From: Alphaproteobacteria bacterium
GTDB lineage: Bacteria; Pseudomonadota; Alphaproteobacteria; ATCC43930; CGMCC-115725
Length of the DNA stretch: 16,860 bases
Assembly (NCBI GenBank): GCA_030039775.1
Contig: JASHUX010000060.1
Location: 1-16,860, forward strand
Direction: 5' to 3'
In this document: positions 8,386-15,294 of the stretch, piece after piece
Position numbering within the stretch: the first letter of the stretch is position 1
Layout: the number at the start of each line of letters is the position of its first letter
Made by a program: the position numbers and the translations under genes
The notes under the pieces: generated by a model
Seen by the model: only the letters and a program-made list of their open reading frames with translations
Database searches by the model: none
What the model was told of the DNA's origin: nothing

Positions 8386-9269
8386 CGCGCCGCCCGCACC
8401 GCCGTCTTGAGCCGCTTTAGGCTCGCCGCGACCGTGGCACCGCTGGTGTCGACCCGCGCATCGGCCTTGGCGTAGAGCGCCTCGCGCCCGTCGAGAATGC
8501 GGCGGAGATCGGCCATCGCTTCGTCGTTGCCCGCCATCGGCCGCAGATCGCTCTGCGCAACGACCCGGCCCATATGTTCCTCCGGCGCCGCGGTCAGCCA
8601 GATCGTGTAGCACGCGGTCAGCAACAAATCGTACGTGCCGGGCTCGGACACGATGCTGCCGCCCGTTGCGATCACCGCGCGGTCGTTGCCCTCCAACACG
8701 GTTTCCAGAGCGCGCCGCTCGTAGCGGCGGTATGCCGCTTGGCCGTAGAGATCGAAAATCTCGGCGAGGCTGGCGCCGGCGACGCGTTCGATCTCGCGAT
8801 CGAGTTCGATAAACGGCACGCGCAGATCGCGTGCCAGCATCGCGCCGAGCGTCGACTTGCCGGCGCCGCGCAGCCCGATCAGCGCGATGCGCTTGCCGCG
8901 CTCGCGCGCCGCCGCGCCGCCGAACATCGCATTCAGAGTCTGCCGCGCGTCGGTAAGTTCCGCCGCGTTCAACCGCCGCAACGTCTCGACCAACAAGGTC
9001 AAGTCGGGCCGGTCCGGCGTATCGCGCACCAGATCGTCGGCGGACAGGTTCATCGCCTGCGCGATCTGGCGCAACAGCAAGATGGAGATATTGCCCTGCC
9101 CGCTTTCGAGTTGCGCGATGTAGCGCTCGGAGACACCGGAATCCCGAGCCAGCAGCTTGCGGGTCATGCCGCGCCGGGCCCGGGCCTCGCGTACGCGCTC
9201 GCCGACGCGCAGCAGGAAGGCGCCGCCGTCCCCAATGTCGTCGTCCCGCTCGCGCAGCACCACGCTCAA
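8382..9269 (-). CDS. boxR: BoxR/BzdR-type benzoyl-CoA-responsive repressor (XRE HTH plus shikimate-kinase-like domain)
   Basis: A 295-aa regulator with an XRE-type helix-turn-helix (about residues 24-81; RKLLARDSGVSERYIAQLE is the recognition part), a linker, and a shikimate-kinase-like domain with Walker A GLRGAGKST (132-140). This fusion is the hallmark of BoxR/BzdR, where the kinase-like domain is the benzoyl-CoA sensor. Shikimate-kinase positions are altered: the DxD region reads ELD (155-157) and the GGG motif reads ATGGS (201-205), consistent with sensing rather than catalysis. The start codon appears to be TTG (9267-9269), with AGGAG seven bases upstream; a GTG two codons later would be too far from that site. 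It is first gene of the boxR-boxC-boxB operon, overlaps boxC by 4 bp, and probably controls itself, the operon and bclA through the shared upstream region. Confidence 0.94.
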   Translation of the reverse strand: MSVVLRERDDDIGDGGAFLLRVGERVREARARRGMTRKLLARDSGVSERYIAQLESGQGNISILLLRQIAQAMNLSADDLVRDTPDRPDLTLLVETLRRLNAAELTDARQTLNAMFGGAAARERGKRIALIGLRGAGKSTLGAMLARDLRVPFIELDREIERVAGASLAEIFDLYGQAAYRRYERRALETVLEGNDRAVIATGGSIVSEPGTYDLLLTACYTIWLTAAPEEHMGRVVAQSDLRPMAGNDEAMADLRRILDGREALYAKADARVDTSGATVAASLKRLKTAVRAAR

Positions 9270-9293
9270 TTCGGATCTCCTGAAGGCAATATA

Positions 9294-9328
9294 GTGCTTT
9301 TTTGTACCATGACATGCATTATAATGCC
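9294..9328. promoter_or_regulatory. Candidate divergent boxR/bclA promoter with BoxR operator
   Basis: A perfect 12-bp palindrome GCATTATAATGC (9316-9327) contains the -10 consensus TATAAT on the plus strand (9320-9325) and again on the minus strand (9323-9318). TGCA-like tetramers recur every 10 bp across it: TGCT 9295, TACC 9305, TGCA 9315, TGCC 9325. From memory, BzdR/BoxR operators are TGCA direct repeats separated by six bases; only one word here is an exact TGCA. The predicted transcription starts lie about 40 bp (boxR) and 85 bp (bclA) from the start codons. -35 elements are poor on both strands. A repressor bound here would cover both -10 boxes at once. Confidence 0.6.
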
Positions 9329-9359
9329 AGCAACAAATGGTCGTATCCCTTTTCCCTAC

Positions 9360-9373
9360 CCCGCCTACGCGGG
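9360..9373. repeat. Small GC-rich hairpin in the bclA leader, possibly part of a REP-like repeat
   Basis: CCCGC (9360-9364) and GCGGG (9369-9373) can pair around a CTAC loop, in the untranslated region before bclA. Flanking bases (TTTCCCTA before, AAGATCGGATGGGGG after) give the segment the look of a degenerate interspersed palindrome of the kind scattered in Rhizobiales genomes, but only one copy is visible here. It is not followed by a T-tract and is not a convincing terminator. Confidence 0.3.
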
Positions 9374-9417
9374 AAGATCGGATGGGGGCCGCAGAGGAAC
9401 GCTCGGGAGACCAGCGA

Positions 9418-10962
9418 ATGTCAGAGACGAAAATTCCGGAATTGCCGCGCCGTTACAACGCCGCGGTCGATCTGATCGCGCGCAACCTCACCGGCGCGCG
9501 TGCCAATAAAGCGGCGTTCCGCGACGATACGGACGCCATCACCTATGCCGAGCTGGCCGCGCGCGTCGATCGCGCCGCCGGCGCCCTGCTCGGCCTCGGC
9601 CTGCGGCCGGAACAGCGCGTCGTGCTGTGCCTGCTCGACACGATCGACTTTCCGGTCGCGTTTCTTGGCGCAATCAAGACCGGCATCGTGCCGATCCCGG
9701 TCAATACGATGTTTACGCCGCAGGACTACGATTACATCCTCCGCGACAGCCGCGCCCGCGCGCTTATCGTTTCCGACGCGCTCCTACCGAAATTCGAGGA
9801 AATCCGCCACGGCCAGCCGCATCTCGAGCACGTGATCGTATCCGGCGGCGACGGCTCGCCATTCCGCAAGCTGGTCGACGCCGCGCCGGCGCATGCCGAG
9901 GCCGCCGACACCACGCCCGACGACATGTGCTTCTGGCTTTATTCCTCCGGCTCGACCGGCACGCCCAAAGGGGTCGTGCATCTTCACGGCGATCTCATTC
10001 GAACTGCCGAGCTCTACGGCAAGCCCGTTCTCGGCATCGAGGAACGCGACATCGTGTTTTCCGCCGCCAAGCTGTTCTTCGCCTATGGCCTCGGCAATTC
10101 TCTGACCTTCCCCATGTCGGTCGGCGCCACCACCATTCTTTCGGCCGAGCGAGTCGTTCCCGTGCTGGTATTCAGCATATTCCGCGCCCACAAGCCGACG
10201 ATCTTCTACGGCATACCGACCCTGTTCGCCTCGATGCTTGCCGCAAACGACTTGCCGACGCGCGCCGATGTGGCGTTGCGGCGCTGCGCTTCGGCCGGCG
10301 AAGCGTTGCCGGAGCAGATCGGCGTCAACTGGCGCGAGCGGTTCGGCGTCGACATTCTCGACGGTATCGGCTCGACCGAGATGCTGCACATCTTCCTGTC
10401 GAACCGCATCGGCGACGTGCGCTACGGCACGACCGGCAAGCCGGTACCCGGTTATCGTGTGCGGCTCGTCGACGATGACAATAACCCGGTGCCGAAAGGC
10501 GAGATTGGCGAACTGCAAGTCAGCGGGCCGACGTCCGCGCCCTATTACTGGAACAATCGCGAGCGCAGCCGCCACACCTTCATGGGCGCGTGGACGCGCA
10601 GCGGCGACAAATATCGCCAGGACGACGACGGCTATTACGTCTATTGCGGCCGTACCGACGACATGCTGAAGGTCGGCGGTATTTACGTCTCGCCCTTCGA
10701 GGTCGAGGGCGCCCTCGCTTCGCACGTATCGGTACTGGAATGTGCGGTGGTCGGCTGCGAGGACGAGGCGAAGCTGATCAAGCCAAAGGCGTTCGTCGTT
10801 GTTAAGCAGGGCCATAAGCCCTCACCCGCGCTGGCCGCGGCGCTGCAGGACCACGTCAAATCCAAGCTCGCGCCTTACAAATATCCGCGCTGGATCGAGT
10901 TCGTCGAGGACATGCCCAAGACCGCGACCGGAAAGATTCAGCGGTTCAAGCTGCGGCAATAG
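9418..10962 (+). CDS. bclA: Benzoate-CoA ligase (AMP-forming)
   Basis: A 514-aa acyl-adenylate-forming enzyme that activates benzoate with ATP and CoA to benzoyl-CoA, the entry to the box pathway. Core motifs in order: P-loop YSSGSTGTPKG (175-185), the benzoate-ligase stretch LFFAYGLGN (219-227), A5 region GSTEMLHIFLSNR (318-330), A7 Asp397 in SGDKY, the hinge GRTDDMLKVGG (411-421) and the adenylation Lys506 in TATGKIQRF. STEMLHIFLSN is characteristic of benzoate/hydroxybenzoate-CoA ligases, though a related aromatic acid cannot be excluded as substrate. The ATG at 9418 is chosen because GGGAG lies eight bases upstream and the family N-terminus begins just after it. In-frame ATGs at 9337 and 9382 would add unconserved residues from the leader. 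It is divergent from boxR and probably under the same control. It ends 3 bp from the convergent cupin gene. Confidence 0.95.
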   Translation: MSETKIPELPRRYNAAVDLIARNLTGARANKAAFRDDTDAITYAELAARVDRAAGALLGLGLRPEQRVVLCLLDTIDFPVAFLGAIKTGIVPIPVNTMFTPQDYDYILRDSRARALIVSDALLPKFEEIRHGQPHLEHVIVSGGDGSPFRKLVDAAPAHAEAADTTPDDMCFWLYSSGSTGTPKGVVHLHGDLIRTAELYGKPVLGIEERDIVFSAAKLFFAYGLGNSLTFPMSVGATTILSAERVVPVLVFSIFRAHKPTIFYGIPTLFASMLAANDLPTRADVALRRCASAGEALPEQIGVNWRERFGVDILDGIGSTEMLHIFLSNRIGDVRYGTTGKPVPGYRVRLVDDDNNPVPKGEIGELQVSGPTSAPYYWNNRERSRHTFMGAWTRSGDKYRQDDDGYYVYCGRTDDMLKVGGIYVSPFEVEGALASHVSVLECAVVGCEDEAKLIKPKAFVVVKQGHKPSPALAAALQDHVKSKLAPYKYPRWIEFVEDMPKTATGKIQRFKLRQ

Positions 10963-10972
10963 CCGCTATTGC
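10956..10972. terminator. Palindrome at the bclA/cupin convergent junction (possible weak bidirectional terminator)
   Basis: GCAATAGCCGCTATTGC is an eight-base inverted repeat with a single central C and spans the facing TAG stop codons of bclA and the cupin gene. A realistic hairpin would be a 6-bp stem with a 5-base loop. There is no T-tract on either strand, so intrinsic termination would be weak. Both genes end CAA-TAG, which accounts for part of the symmetry. Confidence 0.25.
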
Positions 10973-11799
10973 AGCGTCGGCATCCCGATAAACAATAGTT
11001 CGCTGGGCGTGCGCGCGCGGAATTCGCCGCGCTCGCCGCGTCCTACCTCGATGGCGGATTCCGACCGCCACGCGTAGTTCCCGAGCGTGCCTTCTCCCGA
11101 CAACACATAGAACAGGCGCGCGCCGATTGCGGCATGGGTCGCGCCGGATTCGAGCCGCAGATAGCCGATATCCGTCTCGCGCTCGCCGAAGCGGCCGAGT
11201 AACCGGGTCTGAACGCCTTTCTCCGACGGCGAATCCACCCAGGCGAAATTCTCGGGGTTCATCAGGATCGGTGCTTGATAACGCGGCGCGGGGTAAACCA
11301 GCTTGCGCTTGTTGTGATGCTCCCAGACGGCTTCGTAACCGTCCTGGTTCTTACGCCCCTCGCCGGGGTCGTTACGCGTATAGACACCGTCCTTGAAGGC
11401 ACCGACTTCTTGCAGCGCCGCGGTCGCGGCCCGCAGTTCCTCGCGCGCCATATAGCCGTTGCCGCTGGCGCCGCCGAATTGCAGCACGAGCGTCAGCGAA
11501 TCCTCCGAACTGGTCTGCGGACCGTAGGGCGTGCCTTCGGGGAAATAGCCGACGCTTCCTTTCGGCATGTTGCCGTCGCGGCCAAATTCGAAAGCGCCGC
11601 CGAGCTGAACCCGATATTGATCGAAATTGTGCTTGTGGCGCGGCGAGACGAAGTCGCCGAACGTCTCGACGTTGCTTAAGGCGTAATTGCCGGGGGTGCC
11701 GGGCGTGCCGGTCAGCAATTGCTTGTTGCGGAATCGTCCGCCGCGATGACGATTGCCCTCTTCCACGAACGCGATTTCGTCGCCCTGCACGATCCGCAT
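10966..11799 (-). CDS. Double-cupin domain protein of unknown function
   Basis: A 277-aa soluble protein with two beta-barrel (cupin) halves. In the first half SPRHKHNFDQYRVQLGGAF (about 67-85) matches the HxH part of cupin motif 1, with Gln where the third metal ligand Glu normally lies; motif 2 (SLTLVLQFGG, near 112-121) lacks the usual His. The second half has GATHAAIGARLFYVLSGEG with only one His. The metal site thus looks incomplete, so either a sugar- or ligand-binding role or an atypical dioxygenase is possible. The start at 11799 has AAGGAG seven bases upstream; another ATG two codons earlier sits too close to that site. It is convergent with bclA and divergent from the MFS gene. Its place in this aromatic cluster suggests an accessory catabolic role, but I do not recognise the specific family. 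Confidence 0.75.
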   Translation of the reverse strand: MRIVQGDEIAFVEEGNRHRGGRFRNKQLLTGTPGTPGNYALSNVETFGDFVSPRHKHNFDQYRVQLGGAFEFGRDGNMPKGSVGYFPEGTPYGPQTSSEDSLTLVLQFGGASGNGYMAREELRAATAALQEVGAFKDGVYTRNDPGEGRKNQDGYEAVWEHHNKRKLVYPAPRYQAPILMNPENFAWVDSPSEKGVQTRLLGRFGERETDIGYLRLESGATHAAIGARLFYVLSGEGTLGNYAWRSESAIEVGRGERGEFRARTPSELLFIGMPTLQ

Positions 11800-11826
11800 C
11801 GTCATTCTCCTTCGCCGACTGTCCTT

Positions 11827-11835
11827 TGCTATCAT
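11827..11835 (+). promoter_or_regulatory. Candidate extended -10 promoter element of the MFS-hydrolase-SBP operon
   Basis: TGCTATCAT is an extended -10 (TGnTATAAT with one mismatch) located about 65 bp before the GTG start at 11901. There is no convincing -35, as allowed for extended -10 promoters. It lies in the 101-bp divergent gap between the cupin and MFS genes. Confidence 0.3.
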
Positions 11836-11900
11836 CGGCGCGGGCGACGATCAATAAAGCGTGTCGCATGGCTCATGCGCCCGCGAGGGGGAGAAACATC

Positions 11901-13383
11901 GTGAGTGAGACGACTGCGGCCGGCGTGATCGGCGCTCGATTGGACCGTCTCGCGTCGAGCCGGACGATATGGCTTTTCGTCATCCTGATTTCCTGCGGCA
12001 GCTTCTTCGAGGGCTACACCATCCTCCTGCCCGCAAGCATCGCACCCGGTATCGTCAAGAGCGGCATCCTGACCGCGACGACCACCAGCTTCTTCGGCAT
12101 GACGGGTTATGCCAGCTTCGTCGCGGCGACGTTCGCGGGATTCCTGGTTGGCACGGCGTGCTTTAGTTTCATCGCGGACAGGTTCGGCCGCCGCACCATC
12201 TTCACCGTCGGGCTGCTGTGGTTCTCCATCGCCAGCGCGATCATGGCGTTTCAGCACACCGCGAACGGCCTCAATCTGTGGCGCTTCCTCAGCACCGTCG
12301 GCATCGGCGTTGAGATGGTCACCATCGACGCCTATCTGAGCGAGCTGATGCCGAAAGCATCCCGCGGCAAGGCCTTCGCACTGGGGTCGGCGATCACGTT
12401 CGCGTCGTCGCCGGTCTGCGCCTTCCTGGCGTTTCAACTGATTGCGACAACACCGCTCGGGCTCGACGGCTGGCGGTGGGTCGTATTGGCCGGATCGCTC
12501 GGCGCGATCATCGTCTGGCCGTTACGGCTCGGCATTCCCGAGAGCCCCCGATGGCTGGCCACGCATGGCCGGACCGACGCCGCCGACCGGATCGTGGCAG
12601 GGCTCGAAGCGCGGGTTGTGCGCGAAATCGGCGCGCCGTTGCCGCCGGTCGAGGCGACCGCCGCGGCACTGCCCGCGGAAAGAGGCGGCTACCTCGAAAT
12701 TTTCAGCCGCGCCTATCGCTCGCGGACGATCATGCTGAGCCTGTTCAATCTCTTCCAGGCGATTCGGCCTCTACGGTTTCGGCAATTGGGTCCCGACCCT
12801 GCTGGTGCAGCAAGGCGTCAGCGTGACGCACAGTCTCGGTTACGTGTTCGGCATGCAGCTCGCGGCGCCGCTCGGGCCATTGGCGGCGATGGCGTTCGCC
12901 GACCGCATCGAACGGAAATGGCAGATCGTCGGCGCTGCGCTCGTGATGGCGGTCGCCGGGTTGGCGTTCGCGCAACTGACCAATCCCTACCTCATCATTC
13001 CGGTCGGCGCGATCCAGACGCTGACGGCGGCGGTGCTGAACTACAGTTTCCATTCCTATCAAGCCGAGCTGTACCCGACTCGGATCCGCGCCCAGGCTGT
13101 CGGCTTTGTCTATTCGTGGAGCCGGCTGTCAGGCGCGTTCAGCGGCTTCTTGATCGCTTTCGTGCTCGGCCATTACGGTGTGCCGAGCGTGTTCCTGTTG
13201 ATTGCCGGCAGCATGGCGGTGGTCGCGCTGTCCATCGGAGCCATGGGTCCGCCGACGAGCCGCCGCGCGTTGGAGGCGCTGGCCGGTGACAAACGCCACG
13301 TTCGTCCGCGCCGGCGCGCATCGGCTCGAAGTGAAGCGGATTTCAGGCCGCGGCGATCTCCCTACACTGGTCTTTCTCCATGA
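11901..13383 (+). pseudogene. MFS transporter (sugar-porter-like), frameshifted near 12762-12765
   Basis: A 12-helix major facilitator superfamily transporter, probably for an aromatic or organic acid, split between two frames. The first 288 residues begin at GTG 11901 (GGGGGAG seven bases upstream). They carry motif A IADRFGRRTIF (91-101) and PESPRWL (213-219), ending LFNLFQAI. Homology-like sequence then continues one frame over from 12766 (GLYGFGNWVPTLL), through FADRIERKW and YQAELYPTRIRAQ, to a stop at 13383. One surplus base in GCGATTCGGC (ATC read as ATTC) explains the break. As written, the first frame stops at 13289 after a nonsense tail. It could be a sequencing error or a recent mutation. 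The repaired protein would be about 493 residues, whose last 32 codons overlap the hydrolase gene. Its substrate cannot be told from the sequence. Confidence 0.8.
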
Positions 13384-14068
13384 AGGACTTGGCTCGGTGG
13401 CAATGTGGCGCGATTTTCCCGACCGGGTCGCCGTCGCGACCGGCGCGCCGGCCCTCGTCTATTCACGCCACGGCTATGGCAAGTCGGACCGGCTCGAAGG
13501 CGACCGCGCCGTCGATTACATGCATGCCGAAGCGCTGACGGTGCTGCCCGAACTCCGCGCCGCGCTCGACCTCGAAAACGTCGTGCTGTTCGGGCACAGC
13601 GACGGCGCATCGATCGCGTTGATCCATGCCGGCGCCGGCCAATGGCCGGTGCGCGGCCTGATCCTCGAAGCGCCGCACGTCTTTGTCGAGGACATCACCG
13701 TCGCCAGCATCGCCGCGATGAAACGCGCGGCCGAGACCACCGACCTGGTCGCGCGCTTGGCGCGGTATCACGACGACCCCGCGCGTGCGTTTTGGGGCTG
13801 GAACAAGATCTGGCTCGATCCCGCTTTCCGGACGTGGAACATCGCGGATTACGTGTCCGGCGTCCGTTGCCCGGTGCTGGCAATTCAAGGAGCGGACGAC
13901 AAGTACGGCACGCTGGCGCAGCTCGCGGCGGTCGCCCAAGGCGTTGCCGGTCCCTACGAACAAGTCGTGCTCGCCGATTGCGGGCACTCGCCCCACCGCG
14001 ACCAGCCTGCCCTAGCCTTGGCGACGATCGCGCGGTGGTGGCACAATCCCATCAACAAATTCGTTTGA
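13286..14068 (+). CDS. Alpha/beta hydrolase
   Basis: A 260-aa alpha/beta-hydrolase-fold enzyme, cytoplasmic (no signal peptide). The oxyanion segment is FLHEGLGS (30-37), the nucleophile elbow GHSDG puts Ser105 as nucleophile, the acid is Asp204 or Asp205 in QGADDKYG, and His234 in DCGHSPHRDQP completes the triad. The start is taken as GTG 13286 because GGAGG lies nine bases upstream and the first beta-strand follows at once. Longer versions would read back into MFS sequence in the wrong frame. A role as a thioesterase that frees CoA from dead-end aromatic acyl-CoAs, or as an ester hydrolase feeding benzoate, would fit the neighbours, but this is inference. It is followed after 11 bp by the binding-protein gene, so the two are likely co-transcribed. 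Confidence 0.9.
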   Translation: MTNATFVRAGAHRLEVKRISGRGDLPTLVFLHEGLGSVAMWRDFPDRVAVATGAPALVYSRHGYGKSDRLEGDRAVDYMHAEALTVLPELRAALDLENVVLFGHSDGASIALIHAGAGQWPVRGLILEAPHVFVEDITVASIAAMKRAAETTDLVARLARYHDDPARAFWGWNKIWLDPAFRTWNIADYVSGVRCPVLAIQGADDKYGTLAQLAAVAQGVAGPYEQVVLADCGHSPHRDQPALALATIARWWHNPINKFV

Positions 14069-14079
14069 GGGAGGATGCG

Positions 14080-15288
14080 ATGCGGTATCCGGCTCTGGTC
14101 GGAGCGTTGACGGCATGCGCCTTGGCGGCGGCGCCGGCCTTCGCTCAAAAGCACTATGACACGGGCGTCACCGACACCGAAATCAAGATCGGCGAGACGG
14201 CGCCGCTCTCCGGACCGGTTTCATCGTCCGGCAACGCCGCCAAGGCCGAGATCACGTTTTTCAAGATGATCAACGACCGGGGCGGCGTGAACGGCCGCAA
14301 GATCGATTTCATCCTTTATGACGACGGTTACAATCCGGCGCGCACCGTCGAACAGACCCGCAAGCTGGTCGAAGAGGACAAGGTTTTCGTCGTCTTCGGC
14401 TCGACCGGGACGCCGACTAATCTGGCCGTGCGCAAATATCTCAATGCGCAAAAGGTGCCACAGCTCTTCCTCGTATCCGGCGCACCGCAATTCAACGACC
14501 CCAAGAATTTTCCCTGGAGCATTCCTGGCGCGCTCGATTACGTGACGGAAGGACGCATCGACGCCGAATACGTCCTCAAGAACAAGCCCGACGCCACCAT
14601 CGCGGTGCTGTACCAGAACGGCGACCTCGGCGGCAGTTTCCTCAAGGGCCTGCGTCTCGGTCTCGGCGACAAGGCCGACAAGATGATCTTGTCGGCACTC
14701 AGCTTCGAACCAACCGACCCCACCGTGGATTCGCAAATCATCAGCCTGGCGCAGACCCATGCCACGGTGTTCGCGGACTACGCCTTGCCGAAGGCGGTGG
14801 CGCAGGCGCTGCATAAGGCGACCGATCTCGGCTGGCGCCCGCTACACATCATTCCGGCGATCGCCGCGGTTCCCGAGGCCGCGTTCAAGCCCGCCGGGTA
14901 CGAGAACGCGGTCGGCACTATTTCGCTGAGCGCGCTCAAGGACCCGACCGACAAGGAGAAATGGGGGAATTCACCCGACTTCCAGGCGTTCGAAGCATGG
15001 ATGGCGAAATACAACACGTCGAGTCCGGATCCGAACTCGGTCCTGAATTCGGTCGCGTTCGGTGCGGCGAGTTTGCTGATTGACGTGCTCAAGGGCTGCC
15101 GCGACGACCTGACCCGCGACAATGTCGTCAACGTGGCGACCCATCTCAACGTTGCCGTGCCGATGGCGCTGCCGGGGATCCGCTTCCACATCTCGCCCGA
15201 TAATTACGATGCATTCCACCAGGCGCAGATCGCGCGCTTCAATGGTAAGAAGATGGTGCCGATCGGCCAGCTTATTTCGGTGGAGTAA
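14080..15288 (+). CDS. ABC transporter periplasmic substrate-binding protein (Peripla_BP_6, branched-chain amino acid/aromatic acid type)
   Basis: A 402-aa periplasmic solute receptor. The signal peptide covers residues 1-22 (hydrophobic stretch ALVGALTACALAAAPAFA, cut before QKH). It is followed by the family opening TDTEIKIGETAPLSGPVS (31-48) and GGVNGRKIDFILYDDGYNPARTVEQ, and further on VFVVFGSTGTPTN. The protein is full length for the LivJ-like group that often binds aromatic carboxylates in alphaproteobacteria. GAGGGAGG five bases before the ATG fixes the start. It lies 11 bp after the hydrolase gene. No permease or ATPase genes follow: the next gene is on the other strand after 6 bp, so it must work with membrane components encoded elsewhere. 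Benzoate or a related aromatic acid is a reasonable ligand guess from the neighbours only. Confidence 0.93.
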   Translation: MRYPALVGALTACALAAAPAFAQKHYDTGVTDTEIKIGETAPLSGPVSSSGNAAKAEITFFKMINDRGGVNGRKIDFILYDDGYNPARTVEQTRKLVEEDKVFVVFGSTGTPTNLAVRKYLNAQKVPQLFLVSGAPQFNDPKNFPWSIPGALDYVTEGRIDAEYVLKNKPDATIAVLYQNGDLGGSFLKGLRLGLGDKADKMILSALSFEPTDPTVDSQIISLAQTHATVFADYALPKAVAQALHKATDLGWRPLHIIPAIAAVPEAAFKPAGYENAVGTISLSALKDPTDKEKWGNSPDFQAFEAWMAKYNTSSPDPNSVLNSVAFGAASLLIDVLKGCRDDLTRDNVVNVATHLNVAVPMALPGIRFHISPDNYDAFHQAQIARFNGKKMVPIGQLISVE

Positions 15289-15294
15289 GCGCGG

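Noticed and set aside
8382..9269. Shikimate kinase (aroK) as the function of this gene
   Set aside because: The HTH fusion, altered DxD and GGG motifs and position ahead of boxC identify a BoxR-type regulator.
8386..9315. N-terminal extension of the BoxC frame by about 310 codons
   Set aside because: It is the shadow of boxR; the ATGA overlap at 8382-8385 gives the expected BoxC N-terminus.
9784..10815. 343-codon minus-strand ORF opposite bclA
   Set aside because: It has no recognisable motif and is opposite a gene with a full set of ligase motifs; typical antisense open frame in GC-rich DNA.
13405..14079. Extension of the binding-protein ORF upstream to 13405
   Set aside because: This is an Arg-rich shadow of the alpha/beta hydrolase; the signal peptide and Shine-Dalgarno fix the start at 14080.
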